64,000 nucleotides of DNA from an uncultured Fibrobacter sp. (GCA_934691725.1 CAKUTF010000003.1:62001-126000), one strand, 5' to 3'; shown: positions 33,384 through 42,821, counted from the first letter of the stretch. The notes: generated from the sequence alone by a model not told the origin. Made by a program: numbers and translations.

Positions 33384-34658
33384 TCAATCTTTCAAATGAA
33401 CTTTTGGTTTGCCATTCTCAATCTGGATGTTTATGGCATCTCCCGTAGCGGGCGTGCCGTTGACCTTGTAAATCGTCTGAAAATATTTTTTAGGACTTGG
33501 TCGAGCATTTCTTTTGGGCAAACTTAAAGGCCAGCCGCCGCCGCATTCAAGAATTTTAAATCTTTGAACATCCGAGTTTAATGCCACACAGTCCCACGAA
33601 GCAAAGGGGATTTTGGCATAGACCTTCGTCTCCGAACTTTGAATATCCAACGAATTTACCTCGCACATTTCCAAGACATCCTTGCAGGAACTTTTGCACA
33701 TCATCTCGATTTCTGGTCCCGCCGAATCTCGCAATTCTCCCAACAGCTCCTGCCGTGTGTAGCACCAGTAGGCTTCGTAATAGAAATAACGCTCCATATC
33801 GACAAAGTCAATTTCCGCATTGTAGAAATTGGCGACAAGACTGTCCAAGGATGCCTTTTTAATCGATCGTTCCGCATAGAACCGAATCTTTGTCGTCCCT
33901 TGCTTCAAAAAAGTTTCTGTCTGGTCGGTTTTTCGAATTCCCCTTTCCGACAGGGAATTTTCCTCGACAACGGATAACGAATCTTTATTACTTTTGTATA
34001 TGTAAAATACGGCTCTGGCCGGAATGGAATCGTACGGATTGCCGTCAAATTTTCCGAGTGTTCCGAACTTGCTTAAAACGACATCCGCCTTGACGTTTCC
34101 GGACAGGTCGCGCCCCCAAATTAAACTGGAACCGTCATAAACGCTGATGTAGTAATTGGGTTCTCGGAGACCTTCCTTTTGATACGAATCGTCATCGAAG
34201 TCATTCAAGTAACCCGATGAAGACAGTCGAAAAGAGACATCGACGGAATCCGTTGCCTTCAAGGAATCCAGATAGACGACATGATGAGCGATAGGTCTAA
34301 AAAGCCATTGGCACCAGTGACTCGGAGGATTCCTTTCGCCCGTCAATATGGACTCTGTTTTTAGCAAACGACCAGACGTGTAGGCAATGGCGGAATCTAT
34401 CATTTTTCTTGCGTAAGCCTCTTCATACGAACCCATAAGAGCACCCTGTACAGAATCGATTCCCGCAAAATAAACAATTCGAGGCGCTTTAAGCGTAGAA
34501 TCCGACGTATTGAAAAGCGTCCAGTGAAATAAAACCGTGCTGGAATCCAGACGAGTTTTTTCGCTCATTAGACGCACTCCCAATTGTTCCAAGGAAAAGG
34601 CGCTTACAAACGCAATGGCGATGAGGACGAAAATTTTTTGGACCAGTCTCCGTTTCAT
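33384..34658 (-). CDS. Secreted protein homologous to the N-terminal region of the adjacent subtilase
   Basis: 424 residues with a signal peptide (about 1-22). It has no protease motif. It lines up with the first about 360 residues of the upstream subtilase. Matching pairs include EPNYYISVYD (166-175) with EPNHFMAVYD (163-172), GIRKT (240-244) with GVRKL (239-243), SLDSLVANFYNA (270-281) with SLNSLVAGFFNA (266-277), CKDVLEMC (325-332) with CSKIVKTC (315-322), and IPFASWDC (350-357) with FPFSRVSC (338-345). The cysteines are conserved, so shared disulfides are likely. The C-terminus (about 370-424) is unique and basic. It starts 3 bp after the protease stop. Possible roles are a decoy, inhibitor, chaperone or binding partner of the protease; none is shown by sequence. 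Confidence 0.75.
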   Translation of the reverse strand: MKRRLVQKIFVLIAIAFVSAFSLEQLGVRLMSEKTRLDSSTVLFHWTLFNTSDSTLKAPRIVYFAGIDSVQGALMGSYEEAYARKMIDSAIAYTSGRLLKTESILTGERNPPSHWCQWLFRPIAHHVVYLDSLKATDSVDVSFRLSSSGYLNDFDDDSYQKEGLREPNYYISVYDGSSLIWGRDLSGNVKADVVLSKFGTLGKFDGNPYDSIPARAVFYIYKSNKDSLSVVEENSLSERGIRKTDQTETFLKQGTTKIRFYAERSIKKASLDSLVANFYNAEIDFVDMERYFYYEAYWCYTRQELLGELRDSAGPEIEMMCKSSCKDVLEMCEVNSLDIQSSETKVYAKIPFASWDCVALNSDVQRFKILECGGGWPLSLPKRNARPSPKKYFQTIYKVNGTPATGDAINIQIENGKPKVHLKD

Positions 34659-34661
34659 TTC

Positions 34662-37600
34662 TCACCTCTTATTTTTCTTTTGTGTTGACTGGAAAAGTAG
34701 CGGAAGGAAAGGGTTTGGAATACGCTCTATTCTTGATATTTCAAAACCGTATCCCTGAACACCATCATTGTCGCTGTCAAGGATTACCTTGATTTTTGAG
34801 GATTTTACGCGAATCCGCTTTCCGGCAAGCGCGTTTCCCGTATAGATTCCCAAAAGTTCATTATCTGCATTATACAGGGCGATCGAGTCGCCCGAACCGA
34901 CAAAAGTTTTTTCGCCAAAGGTTACAAAGTTTTCCAGATTGCTTCCAAGGGCGTATTCGCATTCCAGACGGCTTTGCGGAGCGTAGGGATGCACAATTTG
35001 GCAAGATGATTCATATAGAGCGAAGTCGTTCACGATCGAGGCCACTTGCGCGTTCCCGTCGGAATTGTTCCCCTCCTGTATCGATGTTCCCCGGACGACG
35101 GCCTGCCATGTTCCTCTCTCGGGATTTTCGACATCGACCACCTCCACGTTGTTCAGATGGTCAAAGCATTCGTACCGCAACTCATCGTTTTTTCCGCAAT
35201 ACCGCTCGGCGTTCCGAATATCCGATTCCCGGATTTGTTCCAGCCCCGAACGGATTGTCGGGTCGTCGGACAGGCTGCCGTCCGAATAGATGTTCTTTGT
35301 CGGCAACGGTTCCAATCTCCAAGGAAAATAATATTTACCAGACGGAGAAATCAAATAAAGATCCAAGTCGTTCTGTAATTTTGGATTTAGATAAACTCGA
35401 GAATCTACAATGGAAGCAAGGGAGTTCGGCCCCGGGGCATCGTCCCAAGCAACGGTCGTGCGCAATGCCGGCAGGCCACTGGGAACATCGAAATTCCAGC
35501 GGATTTCCTTTCCGTGTTCCAGTTCGAATTCGCGGAAACGGTCGAACTTTTGAGTTTTCCGGTTATAGCCGTCAATAACGGCTAGAGCCTCTTTCCCGTT
35601 CACCTTTCCCCAGCCTGTGGCAAAATCGGGACCTTTACCATATTTTACAAGGTGCAAAGTCCCATCGTTTTCAGCCGAAGAAACATCCGGAACGGGACCT
35701 CTGGCGAAACCGATTGAGTCCGCCATGTCTTCCGCGGTATGGATAAGGATGGCCTTGGCCGTGGAGTTTCGCATCGAGTTTTCGTTCAATGGCAGGCCGG
35801 TTTTTTGGGCGTAGCGTTGATACATCAAGGCTGCAATTCCGGAAACAAAAGGAGCGGACATTGATGTTCCGGCTTCTTCTGCATAACATTCTCCATTCGG
35901 AGCATCGCACGGAACGCTGGACATAATGCCACGATCATAGCTAAAATCAAACCGTAAATAACGCGTGTTTATTGAATTTTCCGACCATTTGAACCGAAGC
36001 GTTTGGTATTTTTCAGACAAGTTCCATCTGATGCCAACCGATTGATAAGAATTGAACTCATAGAACCCTCCAGGTGAGGATGACAGATAGAGATTTCCAT
36101 TTAAATATACCTGCGATATATTCGCGCCAAATCTAACGCGAAATTCGAAAACATCGTTTTTCCTTATCGGTAAAGAATCGATGCCTAGTTCTGATAACCG
36201 CCATGTCGCATAGCTTGAACTTTCCGACGGACGGAAATCGGACCACTTGAGGGAGAATCCTCCGTAAGCTTCCGAATCTGCGACTTTTTCGACCGAGGAA
36301 ACAAATTGTTCAGATGGGGGCGGAAACGAAGATAGATCGACGATGAAATAGGGTTCATCGGAATTTTCTCTAAAAAGCTTCAGCTGATCAAAATAGGCAA
36401 TGAAAGGTTTTTTGATATCAAAAGAATATTCCGCCGTGGAGCCGGGCGCCATAACATCCGGCTTGATTCGACCGTCCCAAGTCGGTCCCATCGACGAATA
36501 GCCGTTTCGGATTCCGGTAAGGCTCGAATAGTTTCCGACAACAAGAGCGTTCTTTGAATTAAATAGGATGGAATGGTAACCTCTTTGATAGCTGTAACCC
36601 ACATACATATTTGTATCTTGAGACATTATTCCGTTGTTTCCCGCTGCGGCAACAAACAATTTGGATAGAGAGTCTCCATCTGTAGTCCCATTTTTCCAAT
36701 CTTTGAAAATCCAAGCATCTAACTTTTGATTTCTTGTTCCATAGTAATTAAAAGGAGTTGCTATTTCTGAATTTGTATGGGAATGATTTACAATATGGCC
36801 AACTTGTTTCTCAGTGGTAATTCCTCTTGAAAAAAAGTGAACCTTGGGGGCTATTCCGCGATATCGATAGTTGGACGAGGCTCCATTTCCGCCAATGATT
36901 CCGGCTACATGCGTTCCGTGCTTGGAATTTCCTAAACTGTTTTTTTTATCTGAAAAGTTTTCGTCCGGGCGAAGAATCCGTTTAATCTTGACTCTCGCGG
37001 AATCTTCGTTGAAATCGGGGTGGCTAAAATCGACGCCCGCGTCATAGACCCCGACGACAATTCCCTCTCCCGTATATTCCGCATCGTTTAGCCACTCCAG
37101 AGTCGGGAACGGTTCCTGCAAGGCTTTTTTCCAAATGGAATCGTTTTGAAGTTCCGCGATGTGCGTCGCTTTGCGACCGACGTCGTTTGTCGGCGCCCCG
37201 TAACGTATGACCGAAACGCTGTTCAGATCCGTGTGACCGGTCAGGCACGAAACTCGGCTGAACGGAAAATCGGAAAGAACAACGGTCCTGTCGATTTCCA
37301 TATTTGAGCCGCCGCAAGTTTTCACGATCTTGCTGCATTCCGTCATGGAAACATCAGCCCAGCAGCCGATTTCCAATTCTAAGGTATCCTTGCCAAAGTC
37401 CTGTTCGGAAAGGCGTAACGTCAGCTCGGTAGAGTCGTCCACACCGAACGCGTTGAAAAATCCCGCGACAAGGGAATTCAAAGAGTTTCTTGAAACTGGA
37501 AATTCCGCTTTGCAAAGAATTAGGCTCTTTCCCTGGTAAGCGCCAGCGGAAAGCTTTCGGACTCCCATGTTTTCCAGCAGCGTCCTTTCCTTTGATGTCA

Positions 37601-38279
37601 ATGGCGTATCCTTTAACAGCCAGAATCTTCCAGATAGGGAACCTTCAGAGCCTGAAACAAATTTTTCGATGATGAAGTTTTTTCCGCGTTCGCTCCATAG
37701 AATTTTGTCCGTTTTCTGGCTTCCATAGACAGGATCGCTTCCCCACAGCAGGTTGTGCGAAAGATCGTAAACCGCCATAAAATGATTCGGTTCTAGGATA
37801 TTTGAACTTTTCTGATGAGAATAGTTTTTTGAATCGGACCATTTTGCCCAGTCCTTTCGGTAAATTCGAAAGTTGACTTGAAGCGTATCGTTTGGTGGAA
37901 AGAGACCGGATATGCGGATCTTCAGAACTGTGAAATCGTCTGAGGAAAGTGTTGATATTTTACCCGAAAAGGGAAAAGACACATAGTCAATTGCACCGGT
38001 CAAGACGGAATCCGCGGGAATCTGTCCGTAGTGGACTCGGTTGCAGGCGGAATCGTTTCTTCCTTCGCAATAGTCCTGCCACGAATTTTGCGCAAAGTAA
38101 CGGATTTCCGGGTTGAGAATTGAACGATCGGTCTGATTTATCAGGAAAAGCCTGTATTCGACCCAGTTCCATTCCGTACGATGACGCTCCGACAGAAGCT
38201 GAATTTCGGGCAAGGAAGCCGTGCAAGGCCACGCAAGTAAAAGCGCGACCAACAGCATAAGTCGAAACGGACAGGACAT
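34662..38279 (-). CDS. Secreted subtilisin-like (S8) serine protease, multidomain
   Basis: 1205 residues; signal peptide about 1-21. Residues about 22-360 are the module shared with the next gene. The S8 domain follows: VVGVYDAGVDFSHPDF with Asp413, HGTHVAGIIGG with His454, the oxyanion region VAAAGNNG (Asn548), and EAGTSMSAPF with Ser806. Between Pro612 and the Ser motif lies an insertion of about 180 residues that looks like a beta-sandwich (VYLNGNLYLSSSPGGFYEF). After the protease come beta domains (about 930-1190) of P-domain/pre-peptidase type (NDLDLYLISPSGKYY, RGTWQAVVRGTSI). All catalytic residues are present. It lies 1 bp after a small secreted-protein gene and 3 bp before its short paralogue, so the three form an operon. 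Substrate unknown. Confidence 0.88.
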   Translation of the reverse strand: MSCPFRLMLLVALLLAWPCTASLPEIQLLSERHRTEWNWVEYRLFLINQTDRSILNPEIRYFAQNSWQDYCEGRNDSACNRVHYGQIPADSVLTGAIDYVSFPFSGKISTLSSDDFTVLKIRISGLFPPNDTLQVNFRIYRKDWAKWSDSKNYSHQKSSNILEPNHFMAVYDLSHNLLWGSDPVYGSQKTDKILWSERGKNFIIEKFVSGSEGSLSGRFWLLKDTPLTSKERTLLENMGVRKLSAGAYQGKSLILCKAEFPVSRNSLNSLVAGFFNAFGVDDSTELTLRLSEQDFGKDTLELEIGCWADVSMTECSKIVKTCGGSNMEIDRTVVLSDFPFSRVSCLTGHTDLNSVSVIRYGAPTNDVGRKATHIAELQNDSIWKKALQEPFPTLEWLNDAEYTGEGIVVGVYDAGVDFSHPDFNEDSARVKIKRILRPDENFSDKKNSLGNSKHGTHVAGIIGGNGASSNYRYRGIAPKVHFFSRGITTEKQVGHIVNHSHTNSEIATPFNYYGTRNQKLDAWIFKDWKNGTTDGDSLSKLFVAAAGNNGIMSQDTNMYVGYSYQRGYHSILFNSKNALVVGNYSSLTGIRNGYSSMGPTWDGRIKPDVMAPGSTAEYSFDIKKPFIAYFDQLKLFRENSDEPYFIVDLSSFPPPSEQFVSSVEKVADSEAYGGFSLKWSDFRPSESSSYATWRLSELGIDSLPIRKNDVFEFRVRFGANISQVYLNGNLYLSSSPGGFYEFNSYQSVGIRWNLSEKYQTLRFKWSENSINTRYLRFDFSYDRGIMSSVPCDAPNGECYAEEAGTSMSAPFVSGIAALMYQRYAQKTGLPLNENSMRNSTAKAILIHTAEDMADSIGFARGPVPDVSSAENDGTLHLVKYGKGPDFATGWGKVNGKEALAVIDGYNRKTQKFDRFREFELEHGKEIRWNFDVPSGLPALRTTVAWDDAPGPNSLASIVDSRVYLNPKLQNDLDLYLISPSGKYYFPWRLEPLPTKNIYSDGSLSDDPTIRSGLEQIRESDIRNAERYCGKNDELRYECFDHLNNVEVVDVENPERGTWQAVVRGTSIQEGNNSDGNAQVASIVNDFALYESSCQIVHPYAPQSRLECEYALGSNLENFVTFGEKTFVGSGDSIALYNADNELLGIYTGNALAGKRIRVKSSKIKVILDSDNDGVQGYGFEISRIERIPNPFLPLLFQSTQKKNKR

Positions 38280-38280
38280 C

Positions 38281-38721
38281 TCAGTTCCCTACGATGGAAA
38301 CAGCCTGCAGGAGAATCCCGCCGTATTCCGTTGAGTTTACTTTGTGATAAATCACCCGGATCAAGTTCCGGTTGTTGGAAGCGGACAAGGCTATGGCTCC
38401 GGAGAGGGTCATCGTCAAAGCGTCTGTATGATACTGTTCGCTTTCAATCAGAAAAAGATGCAACTGATTTGTCGTGACATTGTCCGAAGATCGAACCGTA
38501 CTTAAAGATGTCGTCTGAATTGAGGTACACAGCGAATCGGTTCCCAAATAAAAAGATATGGCATTTTGCACATTGTTTACATCAAAAGCTAGGTTGCAGA
38601 CATATCCCGTCTGTGTACAGGATTTTTCGGGAATGCCTGGCGCAGAATTGCTTACATTGCAAGTTTCCGAGGAAAATGCGAAAACGATGAATAATGAAAT
38701 TAAGGTTAGTACTCTTTTCAT
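38281..38721 (-). CDS. Small secreted Cys-containing protein, first gene of the subtilase cluster
   Basis: 146 residues; signal peptide about 1-18. The mature chain is about 128 residues, Ser/Thr/Asn-rich and beta-prone, with Cys21, Cys35, Cys42 and Cys65, which could form two disulfides. It has no recognised domain. GGAGG lies 8 nt upstream of the ATG on the minus strand. The gene ends 1 bp before the subtilase start. It may be a substrate, cofactor or pilin-like/surface component for the protease; position is the only evidence. Confidence 0.65.
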   Translation of the reverse strand: MKRVLTLISLFIVFAFSSETCNVSNSAPGIPEKSCTQTGYVCNLAFDVNNVQNAISFYLGTDSLCTSIQTTSLSTVRSSDNVTTNQLHLFLIESEQYHTDALTMTLSGAIALSASNNRNLIRVIYHKVNSTEYGGILLQAVSIVGN

Positions 38722-38723
38722 CC

Positions 38724-38744
38724 GTAATCCTCCATATGGATTAC
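38724..38744 (-). promoter_or_regulatory. Inverted repeat over the ribosome binding site of the subtilase operon
   Basis: On the transcript, GTAATCC and GGATTAC (7-bp arms, 7-nt loop) flank and partly contain the GGAGG Shine-Dalgarno sequence of the first gene. Folding would hide the site. This may give translational control; it could also be chance, since the arms are short and A+T-rich. Confidence 0.35.
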
Positions 38745-38866
38745 TAATGTAGTTAAATGTTGTATAATAATTAAAGAGTTAAGTTTTTTTTACTCGAAAG
38801 AATCTTTTATGCATTTCTTTTGGCTTTGCTTCGTGCCCGTTTTCTCATAATTCTAAATTTTCCGCC

Positions 38867-39865
38867 ATGAAAAAATGGATTTGTTTTTTTGTCTTGAGCG
38901 CTACATCCTTGGCGTTTTCCGCGGAGTGGGCGAGCGATTACAATTCGATGATCGCTTTCCAGAAGAATCAAAATCGGGCGGGCTACGTGAAGCCGGTCGC
39001 CACTTACATGGGAACCGTTCTCAACGGCAGCTGGGTTTCGAGCGCGACGCTTGAACGCGGACTTTCCTTCGAAGCGGGACTTCCTTTCCAAATCGCTTTC
39101 GTGGAATCAGGCGACCGTTCGTACCATGCCGCTTGGGGTAAGACGCCGACGATTTTCGGTTCCAAGGCGGATAACGGTCTTGGAGGAAACGAGGATCTGC
39201 ATGGGCTTTCCGTGTTCACTCTGCCGTATCTCCAGCTGGGTTTGGGCTTTTACCATACGCGCCTTGCGTTTCGCGGCATGTACTTCCCTTCGGTGAGCGA
39301 GCTGAAAGGCTATCACCTGCTCTCGTTCGGAATCCAGCACAGCTTTGGACATTTCTTTATCGACAGGCTTCCGCCCGCGTTGAAGAATTTCGATGTGAGC
39401 CTTTTCTTCGGATACAATTCCGCCTACATCGGATACGCTCCGGACAAGTGGAGCGGTCGGATGGATTTGGATTTCGGGACGACCTATACGGCGATCGTCT
39501 TTGGATACAAGCCTGTCCGGATGGTGGAACTGATGCTTTCGCTCGGCTACCAGACGGTTTCGATGGACGCTGGCGGCGAGATGGATGCCTATGCGAAGGA
39601 CGGCGCCTACCAGGGAAAAGTGAATCCGGACGTGAGCCTTTCCGGTCGCGGCGGGTTTCGGCTCGGACTCGAAGTCTCGTTCGCCTTTGGCGAAACGTTC
39701 CACCCGGTCGTCGGATACAACCTCGGCGCGAACAGCTCGCTCAACGCGAACATCCTGTATTTCAAGCAGTCGTTCCATGTCGGGGAATCCGAGAAAAAGG
39801 ATTCGGTCGAAGACCACGTGATCCGGGAACCCGAAGAAGAACCTTCGACCGAAAAGTCCCGCTAA
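38867..39865 (+). CDS. Outer-membrane beta-barrel protein
   Basis: 332 residues with a signal peptide (about 1-19). The chain is a set of amphipathic strands with aromatic girdles (YLQLGLGFYHTRLAF, HLLSFGIQHSFGHFF, LMLSLGYQTVSM), about 12-14 strands, followed by a charged tail (about 305-332, EEEPSTEKSR) rather than a terminal Phe. The barrel end seems to be NILYFKQSFHV (about 293-303). It resembles the DUF6588-type putative outer-membrane family in pattern, but I am not sure of that label. It precedes uvrC by 4 bp, an odd functional pairing that probably reflects compact gene packing. Confidence 0.7.
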   Translation: MKKWICFFVLSATSLAFSAEWASDYNSMIAFQKNQNRAGYVKPVATYMGTVLNGSWVSSATLERGLSFEAGLPFQIAFVESGDRSYHAAWGKTPTIFGSKADNGLGGNEDLHGLSVFTLPYLQLGLGFYHTRLAFRGMYFPSVSELKGYHLLSFGIQHSFGHFFIDRLPPALKNFDVSLFFGYNSAYIGYAPDKWSGRMDLDFGTTYTAIVFGYKPVRMVELMLSLGYQTVSMDAGGEMDAYAKDGAYQGKVNPDVSLSGRGGFRLGLEVSFAFGETFHPVVGYNLGANSSLNANILYFKQSFHVGESEKKDSVEDHVIREPEEEPSTEKSR

Positions 39866-39869
39866 GCTT

Positions 39870-41717
39870 TTGCTCGTGATATTCTCCGAAGCGATTCAGA
39901 AGAGACTTTCGGAACTTCCGATGCGCCCGGGCGTTTACCTGATGAAGAACGCCGGCGGGAAAGTGATTTACGTGGGAAAGGCGAAGGTGCTTTCCCGTCG
40001 GGTCCGCAGCTATTTCGACGGAAGGCCCAAGCCGGGACATCGGGCGGCGATGCTCATGCTCCCGCATATCCGGGACATCGAATGGATCGTGACCGATACG
40101 GAAGCGGAAGCGTTCATCCTCGAAGCGAACCTGATTCGGAAGCATCATCCGGTTTACAACGTGCGTCTCAAGGATGACAAGCATTATCCCTACATCGCTG
40201 TCGATATGCGCGATCCCTTTCCGCGGATTTTCCTTTCGCGCCATGCGAGTTCCCGCTACAAATGCTTCGGGCCTTTTCCTAGTTCCAAGGCTTTCCGGAC
40301 ATTGGTCGATCTTTCGGCGCGGCTTTTCAAGATGCGGGAATGCAAGCTTGTGTTTCCGCTTTCGAAGCCGCAGCGTCCCTGTCTGAACTATCACATTGGA
40401 CGGTGTCTCGCACCGTGTGCCGGGCTTTGCTCGCGTGAAGAATATGCGGAAGGGGTGAACGGAATGATGCGCGTCCTCGAAGGGCGGCGGAGCGACCTGC
40501 TTGCCAAATGGGCGCACGAAATGGAAGAGGCGAGCCGAAACCTGGATTTTGAAACGGCGGCGAAAAAACGCGATGCCATCGAAGCGTTGCAGGCGACAAA
40601 TACGAACCAGAAGGCCGATACGACGGACACGACGCTCAAACTCGATGTCGTCGCGGTACGCCGAAATGGAAACCTTGCGACTGCGGTCATCTTTGAATAT
40701 CGCAAGGGGGCGATTTTTGGGCGGAGGCATTATGAACTCGAATGCGACCAGGGCCAGGACGAATCCGAAATCCTTTGCGAAATGCTTTCTGCCTGGTATG
40801 AAAGCGGGGAAACCGTTCCGAACGAAATCGCAATCAGCAATCCGATTCCCGACGAAGACAGGATGCAAATCGAGCTGGAACTTTCCGAGCGGACTACGCA
40901 TAAAGTAACAATCGGTGTACCGCAGCGCGGGGAACGCGTGCAGTTCATGAAGCTCGCCCTAGCAAACGCGGAGATGCTCCTGGTGGAGGCGCAATCGGCG
41001 GTAAAGCATTTTGACGAAGTGGAACAGAGCGTTTTTGACTTGCAGCGGGAACTCGGGCTTTCTCGGACACCGTTCCGCATCGAGTGCGTCGATATTTCCC
41101 ATCTGGCGGGAACGCATACGGTGGCAAGCCTTGTCGCCTTTAAGAACGGACGCCCGGACAAGGGAAACTATCGGAAGTTCATCATCAAGACGGTTTCCGG
41201 GGTCGATGACTTTGCGAGTATGCAGGAGGTCCTCTCGCGTCGCATTGCACGGCTCGAACGCGAGGGAAAGCCTTTGCCGGATCTGCTCGTGTGCGATGGC
41301 GGAAAAGGGCAGGTCGATGCGACATTTGAAATTTTAAAAAGCTTGGGACATGCGGAGCTACCGCTGATAGGACTTGCCAAGCGTCTCGAAGAAATCGTCT
41401 TTCCCGATGACAGACCGTCGATTGTGTTGCACCGGACAAGTGCTGCGTTAAAGCTCTTGCAGAATGCCCGTGATGAAGCGCACCGTTTCGCGATTACTTA
41501 CCAGCGGAGCAAGCGCAAGGAAGATTTGCGGGTCGCCTGGCTTGACATTCCGGGAATCGGTGATGAAACGCGGATTAAAATTCTTTCCAAGTACAGAAGC
41601 CGCGAAGATTTTTTGAAGGCTCCGGTCGAAGATATCCAGCAGTTATTCGGGAAAAAGCGTGGACTTTTCGTCCGGGAAAAAATTGCGGAATACAATCCGG
41701 ATGCGGAACCTCTATGA
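39870..41717 (+). CDS. uvrC: Excinuclease ABC subunit C
   Basis: 615 residues. The N-terminal GIY-YIG nuclease (GVYLMKNAGGKVIYVGKAK, about 21-39) makes the 3' incision. The UVR motif region lies about 210-250 (EEASRNLDFETAAKKRDAI). The C-terminal RNase H-like endonuclease (ECVDISHLAGTHTVASLVAF) makes the 5' incision, and the end has tandem helix-hairpin-helix segments (DIPGIGDETRIKILSKY). It acts with UvrAB in nucleotide excision repair. The start is uncertain: TTG at 39870 or GTG at 39876, neither with a good SD. The stop overlaps the dinB start (ATGA), so the two repair genes are co-translated. I saw no LexA-like box upstream. Confidence 0.95.
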   Translation: MLVIFSEAIQKRLSELPMRPGVYLMKNAGGKVIYVGKAKVLSRRVRSYFDGRPKPGHRAAMLMLPHIRDIEWIVTDTEAEAFILEANLIRKHHPVYNVRLKDDKHYPYIAVDMRDPFPRIFLSRHASSRYKCFGPFPSSKAFRTLVDLSARLFKMRECKLVFPLSKPQRPCLNYHIGRCLAPCAGLCSREEYAEGVNGMMRVLEGRRSDLLAKWAHEMEEASRNLDFETAAKKRDAIEALQATNTNQKADTTDTTLKLDVVAVRRNGNLATAVIFEYRKGAIFGRRHYELECDQGQDESEILCEMLSAWYESGETVPNEIAISNPIPDEDRMQIELELSERTTHKVTIGVPQRGERVQFMKLALANAEMLLVEAQSAVKHFDEVEQSVFDLQRELGLSRTPFRIECVDISHLAGTHTVASLVAFKNGRPDKGNYRKFIIKTVSGVDDFASMQEVLSRRIARLEREGKPLPDLLVCDGGKGQVDATFEILKSLGHAELPLIGLAKRLEEIVFPDDRPSIVLHRTSAALKLLQNARDEAHRFAITYQRSKRKEDLRVAWLDIPGIGDETRIKILSKYRSREDFLKAPVEDIQQLFGKKRGLFVREKIAEYNPDAEPL

Positions 41718-42787
41718 TGCGCAAGATCATCCACATCGACATGGACTGCTTTTACGCGTCGATTGAAATGCGAAGACACCCTGAGCTGAAAAATGTTCCG
41801 ATGGCTGTCGGCGGAACGGTCGAGGAACGCGGAGTCCTTTCGACGTGCAATTACCCGGCGCGGGAATTCGGGCTTCATTCGGCGATGTCCACTTTCCAGG
41901 CTTTTCGCCGCTGCCCGCAACTAGTCCTGCTTCCCGTCGATATGCCTTCCTACAAGTCGGAATCCGAAAAAATTTTCAAGATTTTCCACCGCTACACGAG
42001 CCGCGTCGAAGGCTTGAGCCTAGATGAAGCCTTTTTGGATGTGACGGGGAGCGATACGCAAAACGGTTCCGCTTCTCTCATCGCAAAGGAAATCCGCGGA
42101 GCGATCTTTTCGGAATGTGGTGGGATTACGGCGAGCGCGGGAATTGCGCCAAACAAATTTCTCGCCAAGGTCGCGAGCGATTGGAATAAGCCGGATGGCC
42201 AGTTTACGATTAGCCCGGAAAACGTGGAAAGCTTTATGCAGGAACTTCCGCTTGAAAAAATTCCTGGCGTCGGCAAGGCCTGCAGTAAAAAGCTTTTCGC
42301 AAAAGGGCTTGTCCTGTGCAAGGACATTCTTCCTTTTTCGCGGATCGAACTTGTTCGGGATTTTGGAAATTTTGGCGAGGCGCTTTACGATTTTGCCCGA
42401 GGAATCGACGAACGGCCCGTTGTCACGTCGCGGGTGCGAAAATCCGTTTCGACGGAAAACACTTTTCCGCAAGATATTTCCGGTATTGAAAAATGCGAGG
42501 GGGAACTGCGGACGCTCTATTTTGAATTTTTACGGCGTGCCCAGCGATTTATCGAAAAGGAATCCAAAAAGGCTTTTCCCGAATTTCATTGCTTTGTAAA
42601 AATCAAGTATGCGGATTTCAAGACGACATCGATTGAACGCTCGTTTGCTGATGTTTCCTGGCTTAGGTTTTCTGAGCTTTTTCGGGAACGTTTGGATTTT
42701 TCGCGTAAAGTCCGCCTGCTTGGACTGGGAATCCGGCTGGGAAACGCCAGCAGTGACGAGAACCAACAGCAAATGGATTTGTTCTAA
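41714..42787 (+). CDS. dinB: DNA polymerase IV (Y family)
   Basis: 357 residues. The palm has IIHIDMDCFYASIE (Asp8, Asp10 region) and GLSLDEAFLDVT (catalytic Asp/Glu), followed by a helix-hairpin-helix (EKIPGVGKACSKKLF) and the little-finger domain. The last six residues, QQMDLF, form a beta-clamp-binding motif. It performs error-prone translesion synthesis. It starts within the uvrC stop (ATGATG; the second ATG could also serve). The combination gives repair and damage tolerance in one transcript. Confidence 0.95.
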   Translation: MMRKIIHIDMDCFYASIEMRRHPELKNVPMAVGGTVEERGVLSTCNYPAREFGLHSAMSTFQAFRRCPQLVLLPVDMPSYKSESEKIFKIFHRYTSRVEGLSLDEAFLDVTGSDTQNGSASLIAKEIRGAIFSECGGITASAGIAPNKFLAKVASDWNKPDGQFTISPENVESFMQELPLEKIPGVGKACSKKLFAKGLVLCKDILPFSRIELVRDFGNFGEALYDFARGIDERPVVTSRVRKSVSTENTFPQDISGIEKCEGELRTLYFEFLRRAQRFIEKESKKAFPEFHCFVKIKYADFKTTSIERSFADVSWLRFSELFRERLDFSRKVRLLGLGIRLGNASSDENQQQMDLF

Positions 42788-42821
42788 CTCTTTTTTATAT
42801 TTTGACATTATCGAGGGCTTT

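Noticed and set aside
38745..39869. LexA-type SOS box upstream of uvrC-dinB
   Set aside because: Scanning by eye for TGC-N-C-N4-GTGCA and CTG-N10-CAG-like sites near the operon start gave nothing convincing.
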